A stretch of 64,000 nucleotides of DNA from an uncultured Lachnospiraceae bacterium (GTDB lineage Bacteria; Bacillota; Clostridia; Lachnospirales; Lachnospiraceae), in contig CAJTMC010000007.1 in the NCBI GenBank assembly GCA_910577115.1, forward strand, positions 44,329 to 108,328, in the 5' to 3' direction. Below are positions 17,501 through 25,730 of this stretch, piece by piece. The position numbers and the translations under genes were made by a program. Under the pieces are notes generated by a model. It ran no database searches. It saw only the letters and a list, made by a program, of their open reading frames with translations, and was not told where the DNA came from. Positions within the stretch are counted from its first letter, which is position 1; each line of letters begins with the position of its first letter.

Positions 17501-19718
17501 CCTTGTATCCGTCATAGGAAGAAAGCACGAGCTTCGGCGCATCAATAGCACTTTCGACGCGTCTGCTGACAACCTTTGATGTCTCCGTCCGATTGCCATA
17601 TAGTGCCTCTACCTTATAAAAATACTGCCCTGCTTTTCTTTCCGAGAGGATATCCGTATACGCTCTTACGGAACTGTCCGCCGTATAAATCAGTTGATAG
17701 TCGTTATTATTCTCAGACCTGTAAAGTTTATAGCTGTCCGCTCCCGTACATTTAGACCAGCGAATATGAACCCGCGGATTCTGTGTAAAATCCTGCGCTT
17801 TCTGAACCTCCGCTTCTTTTATCTCAGGCACGTAAACCACATCGTCACAATTTTTCGTAAGCACATTAATCCGAAACGTTCTGTTATTGTTGTAATTATC
17901 CTGCCATGAATTCAAGTCCGCACCGTAAAAGCTCTGCCCTTTGGCAATCACATGCTCTCCCTTGCAGCTTCTGTCATCGGAAGTATAGCTTCTGTCAAAG
18001 TACATGCTGGGCTTTGTATCCGGAAACGTAAGAACAACCGCCACGAAATCATCTGTATCCAATACAATCGGCGTTGTAAGCTCTATCGTGTGCATTCCCG
18101 CATACGTTGTAGTCCCTGTCTGCGGCGCATCAAGCATCGCTGTTCCGCTTGTCGGATCTGTCACCACACCATCCTTTCGCACAGGGTTTTTATATATCTG
18201 AATCTCATAATCTACATTAGATGTTCCGATCAAAAATGACACTGCTGTCAGTTTTTCGCGTTCTGCATTTTCGCTTTTCATTTGATAAACCTGCGCCGCT
18301 CTACGAACGGCAATGGTCTTAGAGGAAAATGCCGTATTACCATAAAAATAATTGTTGTCATATTTTCCGGAATCACAGACAGTAACTGCGTACACCGGAT
18401 TTCCCGATCCGAGCGAAACATCCTCATATGACATGTAATAATATCCGTCGTCTCCTTTGTTCGCCCCCCAGCTGTTTCTGATAATCCATGCCCCGTTATT
18501 CTCAGGCATGATATCCTCCCTGAAATTCTCTTTTGGATAATCATCGTCCCAGCCTACTGCCATAATCGCATGATTTGTTTTCGCACTGCCGGAGCCTCCG
18601 GCATTGTTGTAGTATGCTCCCGTATACTCATTGACGTATTTTGCGTCATTATAATATGACCATGACACCGCGCCATAGTCCATTATCATTTTCTTGACAA
18701 CATTAACTGCCTCATCTTTATCTGTCTCTTCGGCAAAATTGTAGCGATATGCATTTTCCAGATATAATTTTGCATTCTGTGCCGCCGTCCGCTCCAGTGC
18801 ATCAGGCAGTGAACTAGTCACATACGGATACGCGTCTTCATCTGCTCCGCCGTTCCAGTTCATTAAGCGGACGACTCCTCTGATGTCGTTTCCCCCGTTC
18901 GTTAAATAATAGTCGGCAGGACTGGTCATTGTATCTTTGTTTGCATTATCCAGCGCATCATATCCCGTATTATATCCAAAATATGCAAGGTGGCGCTCCG
19001 ACAAGTCAATGCTATCCGCCACAGCTCCTATATCTCTGACCGCTGATACTTCCAGCGCGCCTGTCAGCGAAAAGCTCCAACAGGCTCCCCATCTTCCCTG
19101 ATCCCTGACGGCGGGCAGATAGCCCTCCTGCCTTGCGTCATACTTTGTCGGAATTGCGCTTCTGGCCCTTCTGTTGTTAACCAGCGCATCTGTCAGCGCG
19201 CTTTGGTTTTCGTCATACGGAACGTTTTCCGGTTCCAACGCCTCCGGACAGGGATACTCGATTTCTTCCTCCACTGTGCTTTCAGGCTCGGTTTCGATTT
19301 CCGTTTCCGGTTCGACTTCCGATACGCTTTCAGGCTCGGTTTCCGTTTCGACTTCCGATTCCCCCACAGATTCGCTTTCCTCTTCCGCCGTACTCTGTGT
19401 ATTGCTTTCCGTTTCGGTATTTGTTTCTTCCTCTGTAATACGTTCTGTCTCAGAGTCCGTTCCAGACTCCGTTTCTTCACATACAGTATTCCGCATACCG
19501 GTTTCTGTTTCATCTGCGCTTTGAAGCTCGTCTGTTTCAACCCTTGTACTTTGCACATGGCTTTCCGTTTCAAATTCATAGATTTCCGATTTTTCTGTCT
19601 GCGTCTCTACCGGCTTTTGCTCCGTTTCTGCCGCATACAGGTTTGTTTCCGGCAGTGACGATGCCAGCAATACAGCTGTCAGCACCAATGCAGTTTGTTT
19701 TTTTATCCTTCCAACCAT
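14526..19718 (-). CDS. Giant surface papain-like (C1A) cysteine protease with FN3 and Ig-like repeats
   Basis: A 1730-residue exported protein. The start at 19718 follows AAAGGAG; the longer frame to 19805 would run through a terminator hairpin. Order: signal peptide ending near NLYAAE; a ~110-residue Glu/Thr/Ser-rich region; C1A peptidase with Q207, C213 (WGACWSFSLTGALE), H383 (NHAIMAVGWDD) and N415 (RNSWG); a lectin-like beta domain (about 430-590, ending FRINVLTKN); at least five FN3 modules; an Ig-like module; then about five repeats with YTG...GVDYTVSYKNN... motifs close to the C-terminus. No LPXTG is visible. All catalytic residues are present, so it is likely active, perhaps on host or dietary protein. 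Domain calls beyond the peptidase are approximate. Confidence 0.88.
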   Translation of the reverse strand: MVGRIKKQTALVLTAVLLASSLPETNLYAAETEQKPVETQTEKSEIYEFETESHVQSTRVETDELQSADETETGMRNTVCEETESGTDSETERITEEETNTETESNTQSTAEEESESVGESEVETETEPESVSEVEPETEIETEPESTVEEEIEYPCPEALEPENVPYDENQSALTDALVNNRRARSAIPTKYDARQEGYLPAVRDQGRWGACWSFSLTGALEVSAVRDIGAVADSIDLSERHLAYFGYNTGYDALDNANKDTMTSPADYYLTNGGNDIRGVVRLMNWNGGADEDAYPYVTSSLPDALERTAAQNAKLYLENAYRYNFAEETDKDEAVNVVKKMIMDYGAVSWSYYNDAKYVNEYTGAYYNNAGGSGSAKTNHAIMAVGWDDDYPKENFREDIMPENNGAWIIRNSWGANKGDDGYYYMSYEDVSLGSGNPVYAVTVCDSGKYDNNYFYGNTAFSSKTIAVRRAAQVYQMKSENAEREKLTAVSFLIGTSNVDYEIQIYKNPVRKDGVVTDPTSGTAMLDAPQTGTTTYAGMHTIELTTPIVLDTDDFVAVVLTFPDTKPSMYFDRSYTSDDRSCKGEHVIAKGQSFYGADLNSWQDNYNNNRTFRINVLTKNCDDVVYVPEIKEAEVQKAQDFTQNPRVHIRWSKCTGADSYKLYRSENNNDYQLIYTADSSVRAYTDILSERKAGQYFYKVEALYGNRTETSKVVSRRVESAIDAPKLVLSSYDGYKAVFTWNSIGGADSYELWQLSGDGSEGGKEVHVADFAAGEEHSYTIDTDGWELGNYTYKMCAVHDGEQTQWGEACIYRNLIWTQNSYYRAYFEWLPVKGAVSYKLFHKVNGKTFSATVNDVKALMSMNSASYLPCDEHQYYVNAYDAAGKVIDTSTTITFRLVPDALVIESIEYDYANTTALTWSGGLGAEKIAIYRSENLSDDGERIAEVTADTNAEALHYYDKVYKGKTYYYSLLPIAIDHNGEPVEGKPVKYDKILTFPEAAIIETAQYTEESGVNLAWKEAKGAEGYLLERSDNAGKFSEITAIEGGAVTAYADKNVQRGNRYQYRILSYYTAEDKSRAVISPSDAATVEVLPEPVKISEITELKRENNRTRVSLSWDTVENAQSYAVYRSAASKQEAGSYACIADQITDRQYIDNTAAPDTSYCYKVIVTMNGLSSDPEQTTAERILTKPVLKALRMSADTVALIKDAKQEFKIVPIPAHYPYEKELVWTAFDENENPLEVVQKNDTIVINGTDGKEAFYLSDNTMHVVRDSDTAEITLKAQIDEISAQCSIFLYNNDFWVRGVKDLTYTGGKLTQDIAVYDGKQLLTEGVDYTVSYKNNVKVSTGQTVSSKKPAVIVKGKGSYTGTQTIPFEILPEPASDADKRSVLKVKVKNIGTITYEGTDVKPKPVITDGKKTLVEGTDYTLSYNNNKGAGKATVTISGINDYKGTRKVSFTINCNMQNDRLVHITLDTRNVPYAKGGAKPAVKVQCGSRLLKEGIDYKVSYKNNKAIASASGAKAPTVVITGKGYYKGKREAAFNIVQQDIGNLTLTPKVRTYTGKAGKYTTSFVITDTDGKNLSAGKDYDKASVVYTYAETGEPVGATDIVERGTTLRITVSAAKTGAYRGTVSGEYRISSYDIAKAKVTVAAQTYTGSAIKPDSASGVLVTYNGYGSGLTEGVDYIITGYDNNTNKGTAKLYITGIGGFGGTKTVRFKIQTRPFQWWWQN

Positions 19719-19762
19719 TATGCCCCTGCTCCTTTCCTCCGCAAAATGAATGTTATTATTGC

Positions 19763-19792
19763 AAAAAACTTGGAAACATTCCGCCTCCAAGT
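19763..19792 (-). terminator. Rho-independent terminator of the cyclase/binding-protein operon
   Basis: Stem ACTTGGA / TCCAAGT (19768-19792) is followed on the minus strand by a T run. It sits between the four-helix protein gene and the protease start at 19718. Confidence 0.75.
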
Positions 19793-19815
19793 CCTTCCTT
19801 GTCATTCTTGCCTGT

Positions 19816-20358
19816 TTATGATTTGCTGCTCAGCGCCTTAGCGTATTCTGCCAATTCCCGTTGAATTTCCTGTGCACGATCAGACAATTCCCGATGCGTT
19901 TTTGAAAAAGTAAGATAACAGGCTATCCCCAAAAACAGCAACGGCACCAGACACTCCATAGCAAATACCACACCCAGCAGCGGCATCTGTTGTACAATCT
20001 CCGGCAGATGACCTTGCAGATTTTGCACATAATTATTCCAATTGATTGCCAGATTACAAAATGCCCAAAAATAAAAAATCAGATTGATACGCCATGTTCC
20101 ATACGGACTGATAAAAACAGATATCCAAAAAAGTTGAAACAAAGGCCGTAAAACATCTGTCACCACCTGAAAGCCTGCACCCATCTGCTGCAGGGCTGCA
20201 ATGCTCAAAACGGCATGCAGAATCCAGTAAGCTGCCATAAATCGAAATATCATTTTCTTTTTTTTAATCCAATTCTTCACCTCAGGCTCTGCTCCATAGA
20301 CTCTTTCCCTTTCTTCCAAGAGCTGCCGCCTTGTTATTTGCTGCTGTTTTCTATTCAT
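19816..20358 (-). CDS. Four-helix membrane protein of unknown function
   Basis: A 180-residue protein with a charged N-terminus, four probable membrane helices (about 36-58, 68-90, 95-115, 128-155), and a C-terminal amphipathic helix (HRELSDRAQEIQRELAEYAKAL). GGGGATC precedes the ATG. It is the last gene of an operon with the diguanylate cyclase and the permuted solute-binding lipoprotein, only 9 bases after the latter. It is not an ABC permease by motif: no EAA loop is visible. I do not recognise the family. Confidence 0.75.
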   Translation of the reverse strand: MNRKQQQITRRQLLEERERVYGAEPEVKNWIKKKKMIFRFMAAYWILHAVLSIAALQQMGAGFQVVTDVLRPLFQLFWISVFISPYGTWRINLIFYFWAFCNLAINWNNYVQNLQGHLPEIVQQMPLLGVVFAMECLVPLLFLGIACYLTFSKTHRELSDRAQEIQRELAEYAKALSSKS

Positions 20359-20367
20359 CTGATCCCC

Positions 20368-21177
20368 TTATTTTTCCGATCTTTCTTCCCGCACAATAAC
20401 CACTTGTTTTTCCTTCGCATATGGCTCCGAAAAGTCTACCTGCTCCAGCCGGTCCTGCGTAATCGTAATACCCGAAACTGCCACAGACGACATTCCTCTC
20501 TCCACCGACACAATTACAGAGTCAAACGTTGTATTCTGCACCTTAAGCTCCATATCCAGCTCATCACAGATTGCTTTCATGATATCCACATCAATCCCTA
20601 CAATCTTCCCGTCCTGTGTCATACTCTCATATGGCGGAAATTCCGCATTTGTTATCATTGTCAGAATACCGTTTGCATACGAATCCTTATTCTGCCCTTC
20701 ATAAGCAGTATCCGTCACTTCGCCCATAATCCATGCATCTTTGATGCTGTCCAGCGTTCCGTCATTTTGCAATTTCGCCAGTGCTTCATTGATATCTGCC
20801 AACAGCGCGGGATTATTCTTATTGACCGCAATTCCATATTCTTCCTCTGCAAAAGGCTCGTCCAACAGCGTTAAACCCTGAACCTCATCAATAAATACCT
20901 TCGCAGGCGCATCGTCAATAATCACAGCATCAACAACACCCTTTTTCAACGCTGTCGCAGCATCGATTCCACGATTAAAACGTACAACTTCCGCATCTTC
21001 GATATCACTGGCATACACGTCGCCTGTCGTTTTCAGTTGAACGCCTATTTTCTTCCCCTGAAGGTCGTCCAGCGAATGAATCGTATTGACAGCAGTCTGC
21101 TCATTACAGCCCGAAACTGCCATTACCATACACGCCGCCGCAACAAGAAAAAGTCTTTTCGTGAAACCAATTTTCAT
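20368..21177 (-). CDS. Circularly permuted family-3 solute-binding lipoprotein (amino-acid-binding type)
   Basis: A 269-residue lipoprotein with lipobox MAVSGC (Cys24). It carries both halves of the SBP_bac_3 fold in reverse order. The part that is normally C-terminal comes first: SLDDLQGKKIGVQLKTTG at 35-52, LKKGVVDAVIIDDAPA at 77-92, EEYGIAVNKNNPAL at 112-125, then ALAKLQNDGTLDSI. The normal N-terminal lobe follows: ITNAEFPPYE at 175-184, DGKIVGIDVDIMKAI at 189-203, GITITQDRLEQVDFSEPY at 236-253. The ligand-type residues R243 (after TIT) and D88/D89 are retained, so binding of an amino acid is plausible. No ABC permease or ATPase is adjacent; the cyclase gene is 14 bases upstream. Confidence 0.88.
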   Translation of the reverse strand: MKIGFTKRLFLVAAACMVMAVSGCNEQTAVNTIHSLDDLQGKKIGVQLKTTGDVYASDIEDAEVVRFNRGIDAATALKKGVVDAVIIDDAPAKVFIDEVQGLTLLDEPFAEEEYGIAVNKNNPALLADINEALAKLQNDGTLDSIKDAWIMGEVTDTAYEGQNKDSYANGILTMITNAEFPPYESMTQDGKIVGIDVDIMKAICDELDMELKVQNTTFDSVIVSVERGMSSVAVSGITITQDRLEQVDFSEPYAKEKQVVIVREERSEK

Positions 21178-21191
21178 GTGTAATTCTCCTA

Positions 21192-22442
21192 TTATGCAAC
21201 AACCTGATTTCTCCCGTTGTTCTTGCCGACATAAAGCAGTTCATCTGCCCTTTGAATGACCTTTTCGTAATGTGCATCCCCTGTTCCGTCCGCAACGCCA
21301 AAGGTCATTGTAATATTCATTTTTGTTCCTTCGTAAACAAACTCATGTTCTAAAATACTTTGCTGTAACTGTTTTGTCTTCTCAACCGTATCACGAAATC
21401 CAAGCATGTATACAAGTAAAAATTCTTCCCCGCCCCATCGGCTCGCAAAACCGCAGCCATGAACATTCTTCTTGATGAGTGCGGAAACCTCCCGCAGAAC
21501 ATAATCTCCGGCAGCATGTCCATATGTATCGTTAACCTTTTTAAAGAAGTCGATATCGCACATGACAACACAGTTCATCTGCGCTTTTTGCACCATTGAT
21601 TGGAGCATATTATGACAGCTTCTCCGATTGTAAAGGCTGGTCAAGGAGTCCCGCTCAATCAGCTTTTGCAGGTTGTCCCTCATTTTTATTGCATAAACGC
21701 CAATCGAACCAATTTCATCGTTGCGGTTTACAATACGGTTGCCAAGCACAGCTCTCAAATTGCCCTCCGAAATTGCTTTCAAAAAACGATTGATGCTGTC
21801 AATATCCGAAATCATGCTTGATGTAAATTTTAATGTGATAAAAATTGAAATTGCAACCGTTATAACAGAAAAAGCAGCGAACCATAAAACAACCTCTATT
21901 ATTTTTTGATAAACCAAATCCTTCTGTTTACCGGCAAATACCATGCCTACAATCTCACCGCCGACATTCTCCAGCGGAACATAATAACCGATATATTTTT
22001 GATCATTTATCATCAGTTTCTTCGAAGAAAAACTTTTCCCTTCCTTTAATACAACATCCGCCACGCGGCTGTCCGCCTTTGTACCAACAGCAGATATGCC
22101 ATACCGATCCTCTATCGTGGTCATAATCCGTACATCATTCCAAAAAAACGTAATGTCAATTCCGGATTGCTTTTTAATCTGCAGAAGCATTGTCGAATCT
22201 GTGATGTTCAAGTCTCCTTTTAACAGCATTCCGTTTTCATATCGATAATCTCCACTTATTGCAAAATTCAAACAGTCAATCAGCGTATCCGTCGTAGAGA
22301 TCAATTCGCTGCGAATACTCTGGGTATAAAAACCATAAAACAACGTTACACCAATCATGGTACTCAGGCAACTCAATATAACAACCGGTATAATTACTAT
22401 AGGAAGAATTTTCTTACGGATACCTCCATTTGCTTCTACCAA
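21192..22442 (-). CDS. Membrane diguanylate cyclase with Cache-type sensor domain
   Basis: Predicted to make cyclic di-GMP from two GTP in response to an extracellular ligand. The 416-residue protein has membrane helices near 12-38 and 183-204 enclosing a single-Cache-like extracytoplasmic domain (VGGEIVGMVFAGK at its end), a HAMP-like linker to about 255, and a GGDEF domain with DSLTSLYNRR at 265-274 and the active site GGEEF at 337-341. The RxxD inhibitory site just before GGEEF is absent. The start is TTG at 22442, with GAGGAGG 8 bases upstream. It leads an operon with the permuted solute-binding protein and a four-helix protein. Confidence 0.92.
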   Translation of the reverse strand: MVEANGGIRKKILPIVIIPVVILSCLSTMIGVTLFYGFYTQSIRSELISTTDTLIDCLNFAISGDYRYENGMLLKGDLNITDSTMLLQIKKQSGIDITFFWNDVRIMTTIEDRYGISAVGTKADSRVADVVLKEGKSFSSKKLMINDQKYIGYYVPLENVGGEIVGMVFAGKQKDLVYQKIIEVVLWFAAFSVITVAISIFITLKFTSSMISDIDSINRFLKAISEGNLRAVLGNRIVNRNDEIGSIGVYAIKMRDNLQKLIERDSLTSLYNRRSCHNMLQSMVQKAQMNCVVMCDIDFFKKVNDTYGHAAGDYVLREVSALIKKNVHGCGFASRWGGEEFLLVYMLGFRDTVEKTKQLQQSILEHEFVYEGTKMNITMTFGVADGTGDAHYEKVIQRADELLYVGKNNGRNQVVA

Positions 22443-22476
22443 TAGATTATCCTCCTCGTCTTCTTTATCTTATTTT

Positions 22477-22505
22477 ATCATAGCACACTTAAAAATTATT
22501 GGCAA
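22477..22505 (-). promoter_or_regulatory. Promoter of the cyclase operon
   Basis: Minus strand TTGCCA, 17 bases, TATGAT, about 35 bases before the TTG start of the cyclase gene. A plus-strand extended -10 (TATACT at 22563-22568) for the LRR gene lies beyond it. Confidence 0.6.
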
Positions 22506-22610
22506 CTGCTAAGAAGCCTAAGCACTTCTTTAATTTTTGATGCAAACCGCGCCGTTTTATGTTATACTGGAAAGCAAATATGATAAAAATAGGAAAGGAA
22601 CGATACAGCA

Positions 22611-24650
22611 ATGGCATTTCAAAAAAAATGTCCCCTATGCAGCGCAAAAATGAGCAAAGTTGACGGGGTGCTTACATGCCCTGACTGCGGTTACAACGAA
22701 TCTTTTACCCGCTCATCTTATACGACTTCATGTTCAGAAGAAACCACAAATACAAATGCAAACACAAGCGGAAGCTCCCGTTCTTATTATCAGTCCGGCG
22801 GTTCCGGCCAAAGCGGTTTAAGACCTTACGAACAATACTTAAACCAGCAGCAAAACGGCAGTCCTCCATCCAGTCAGAGCTTTGCGGAAATTACGGCGCA
22901 AAGACGGGCGGCATATGGAGACGAACGTTCGAAATCCACCAACCGCATTTTGCTTGTATGCCTTGTGTTGTTTGTTATATTTATCTTAGTTTTGGCTCCG
23001 ATCGTTATCGGTTTCTTTTCCGCATCAGTCCGCAGGGGAGGCCAAAGAGAGGCGTACGAAGCAGCGGACAGCAGCAGCCTCACAAACAGGGCAGGCGGCT
23101 ATTCAGCCGAGGTTGAGGACTCCTATCAAGCGTTTCCGCAAGAAAAGGCAGCCTTGACCGTTCCGCAGTCTGCGTTTTTTAGTCAGATGATGAGCCTTAT
23201 TTTTGAGAAAGATATTGACGATATCGCGGCATCGGATTCCGAACAGATTGTCGCACTTCATGTCTATGAAATAAATTATGATTACATGGCGGTAGATTAC
23301 GTGCTTGCTGACGGGACGGTCGGAACGGTTTATCCCGTTTCCCAAAGTCCTGACGTGAGCGAAGACCTGACCTGTTTTGTAAACCTTGAGGAACTTTACC
23401 TTGAGGAATCTTCTTACGACGGCATCAATTTGGATGGACTTGACAAGCTGCATACACTCTACTTTGACGGCTACCTGAGCGATATTGCAGATACCGTTTC
23501 TCCTTCTCAGATTACGGAGCTTGGGCTGTATGATGTACGCTTTTCCGTTTCAGGACTAAGTGCTTTTACAAACGTTGAAAGCCTTTACTTAGACAGCAGT
23601 ATGCTTTCGGATATTAACGGAATTTCCGAGCTGCCTAGCTTAAAAAAACTTATTATCATGGACGGCGACTACATCGACGACCTCTCCGCGCTATATCAGG
23701 CAACACAGCTTGAGTCCCTTTATATCGAATCCAATTCGCTCAGGGACGTAAGTTTTTTGACTAAGTTTGATAATTTAAAGGAGCTTACCATTATCGGAAG
23801 CCAAGTCCTTGATTTCACCCCGCTTGCGGAGTGCACAGAACTCGAAAGCCTGTACTTGTTGGAAAACTATGAAACGACGGACTATGATTTTGTTAAAGGC
23901 TTGACGGGACTCAAAGAGTTTGGTTTAATGACAAGCTTTAATTTTGATGATTCCGACATGCCCGACTTGTCATCGCTTAGCAATGTGACAAAGCTCTATC
24001 TTGGAAACTTTGAAAGTTTTGATAATCTGAAATATATGACAAATGTCGAGGAACTGATTATTGACGATGGCGGCTATGGCGATTTTGGCAGAAGTAATTC
24101 ACTCCTTCAGCTCCCAAACTTACGTTCTCTGACCGTAAAAGGCAGCTCTGTCTCACCTGAAATGATTCAGCAGATTTCGGAAGTCGACGGACTTACCTCT
24201 CTGAATCTGAATTACAGCTTTCTTTGGAGTGATATCAGTCCCATTATCAATATGCCAAACCTCGAAGAACTGTATCTTGACTATGCAAAATTTATGCTTA
24301 ACACCGACAACATTGCGAGCAATGAACACCTTCGTGTCCTAGATATAAGCAATGCGATTGTCTCCAAAAACAATACGGACCAATGGGCGGATCGGGAAAA
24401 TGTCGATGTCGAAAAGCTTCAGGAAGCGCTTAAGAACCTGCATGGCATGGAAGAACTGACACTTGAGGATTTAACGCTAAACAGTGTCGAATTTGCGGTA
24501 GAAATGGAAAATTTGAAACTACTCAATATTACAGACAACTATGTGACATCGCTTGCCCCACTCCAAGAGCTGGCAAAGCTTCAAGTGGTTGTGTGTGAAT
24601 CCAATCCCATTTCCGATACCGCAGGGTTAGATGATATTCTTGTGAAATAA
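22611..24650 (+). CDS. Zinc-ribbon, single-pass membrane protein with extracellular leucine-rich repeats
   Basis: A 679-residue protein. The N-terminus holds a zinc ribbon (CPLCSAKM ... CPDCGYN, Cys8/11 and 24/27), followed by a Ser/Asn/Gln-rich cytoplasmic stretch, one membrane helix at about 121-142 (LLVCLVLFVIFILVLAPIVI), and an exterior part from about 200 onward containing about twelve degenerate leucine-rich repeats of the internalin/SDS22 type (LEELYLEES, VESLYLDSSMLSDINGI, LKKLIIMDG). There is no cleavable signal peptide. LRR domains usually bind proteins; ligand and role are unknown. It is divergent from the cyclase operon and is followed by a terminator. Confidence 0.85.
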   Translation: MAFQKKCPLCSAKMSKVDGVLTCPDCGYNESFTRSSYTTSCSEETTNTNANTSGSSRSYYQSGGSGQSGLRPYEQYLNQQQNGSPPSSQSFAEITAQRRAAYGDERSKSTNRILLVCLVLFVIFILVLAPIVIGFFSASVRRGGQREAYEAADSSSLTNRAGGYSAEVEDSYQAFPQEKAALTVPQSAFFSQMMSLIFEKDIDDIAASDSEQIVALHVYEINYDYMAVDYVLADGTVGTVYPVSQSPDVSEDLTCFVNLEELYLEESSYDGINLDGLDKLHTLYFDGYLSDIADTVSPSQITELGLYDVRFSVSGLSAFTNVESLYLDSSMLSDINGISELPSLKKLIIMDGDYIDDLSALYQATQLESLYIESNSLRDVSFLTKFDNLKELTIIGSQVLDFTPLAECTELESLYLLENYETTDYDFVKGLTGLKEFGLMTSFNFDDSDMPDLSSLSNVTKLYLGNFESFDNLKYMTNVEELIIDDGGYGDFGRSNSLLQLPNLRSLTVKGSSVSPEMIQQISEVDGLTSLNLNYSFLWSDISPIINMPNLEELYLDYAKFMLNTDNIASNEHLRVLDISNAIVSKNNTDQWADRENVDVEKLQEALKNLHGMEELTLEDLTLNSVEFAVEMENLKLLNITDNYVTSLAPLQELAKLQVVVCESNPISDTAGLDDILVK

Positions 24651-24673
24651 TTTGATTAAGGTTTTAGTCTTGG

Positions 24674-24729
24674 AAAGAGCCTGTATCTGTGAGAATGCTT
24701 ATCATGCTTTCACAAATACAGGCTCTTTT
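24674..24729. terminator. Bidirectional terminator between LRR gene and murI
   Basis: The arms AAAGAGCCTGTAT and ATACAGGCTCTTT enclose a further short stem, with T runs on both sides. It ends convergent transcription of the LRR gene (+) and murI (-). Confidence 0.85.
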
Positions 24730-24738
24730 GGATTCGTA

Positions 24739-25539
24739 CTATAAATTTCTCATTTTTTCCAGTCGTTCATGCAGCCGCTTCACATAATCAAGCTCTACTT
24801 TCTCCTTTAGTTCCCGTCCGGACGAAAAATATCTGACACTCGTGTCATTTTTTGCAACCGCCGCACAATCGGTTCCAAGCTGGTTCCGGCTTTTGAGCAC
24901 ATGAACAAGCTGTCTTATCGTACCCTCACTTCCGTCTATCATATGAACGTCATTCGGCAAGATTTTTCGGAACGTATCCTTAAAATAATTAAAATGTGTA
25001 CATCCAAGCACCAACTCGCCATATTGCGCAAGCTCGTAGAAAGAGAACGCATCTCTCAAATATTGTTCAACCGCAGCCGAAGAAAACTCGCCGCGTTCTG
25101 CAAATTCTACCAGTTTCGGAAGTGCGAGCAAGTCAACCAAATGGGCATCATCAACAAGCTTCACCAGATTTTTGAGTTTTTCTTCCCTCACAGTCAACGG
25201 CGTCGCCGCCACCAGAACACGCTTTCCATGGCTTTCCCTGACCGCCGGTTTTACTGCAGGCTCTATTCCTATAATCGGAATGGAATATTTCTGCCTCATA
25301 ATCTCTGCCGCTGCTGCTGTCGCCGTATTACACGCAATCACTACCGCTTTACAGTCGTGCTCTGCCATAAACCGCATTACATTGTCCACAAGCGCAATAA
25401 CCTGATCTCTTGATTTCGTGCCGTAAGGAGCGTTATCCGTATCTGCATAAAAGATATATTTCTCATTTGGAAGCATAACAAGCGCCTGATGAAGTAAAGT
25501 GATTCCGCCTATTCCGGAATCGAATATCCCTATGTTCAT
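24739..25539 (-). CDS. murI: Glutamate racemase
   Basis: Makes D-glutamate for peptidoglycan from L-glutamate without a cofactor. The 266-residue product has the family start GIFDSGIGGITLLHQA, YADTDNAPYG, the first catalytic cysteine in ACNTATAAAA, and the second in LGCTHFNY, followed by IDGSEGT. The ATG at 25539 has GGAAGGATGAAGG upstream and begins at the conserved IGIFDSG, so the longer frame to 25611 is rejected. It stands alone downstream of an upstream repeat-rich region. Confidence 0.95.
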   Translation of the reverse strand: MNIGIFDSGIGGITLLHQALVMLPNEKYIFYADTDNAPYGTKSRDQVIALVDNVMRFMAEHDCKAVVIACNTATAAAAEIMRQKYSIPIIGIEPAVKPAVRESHGKRVLVAATPLTVREEKLKNLVKLVDDAHLVDLLALPKLVEFAERGEFSSAAVEQYLRDAFSFYELAQYGELVLGCTHFNYFKDTFRKILPNDVHMIDGSEGTIRQLVHVLKSRNQLGTDCAAVAKNDTSVRYFSSGRELKEKVELDYVKRLHERLEKMRNL

Positions 25540-25633
25540 TCCTTCATCCTTCCTTCTGTTTGTATTCCGTTCGATCCATTGCAAAAGGGATATATTCATT
25601 GGTTCCTGCAATGGAAGTTCATTGTAGTTGCAT

Positions 25634-25717
25634 AGTAATTATGGTATAAGGTCAACATACATTATACACGCCCGAATGGACATGCACTACCGTAATTACG
25701 AAGTAATTATGGTATAA
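25634..25717. repeat. 16-bp direct repeats and an inverted repeat upstream of murI
   Basis: AGTAATTATGGTATAA occurs at 25634-25649 and 25702-25717. The second copy is one arm of an inverted repeat TACCGTAATTAC-GAA-GTAATTATGGTA (25688-25714, one mismatch). It lies between the tRNA terminator and murI. It may be a regulatory site or a small mobile remnant. Confidence 0.6.
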
Positions 25718-25730
25718 TACAAATGCAGGA

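Noticed and set aside
19203..19658. Plus-strand Phe/Arg-rich frame opposite the protease E/T region
   Set aside because: Composition is the reverse complement of Glu/Thr-rich codons; not a real protein.
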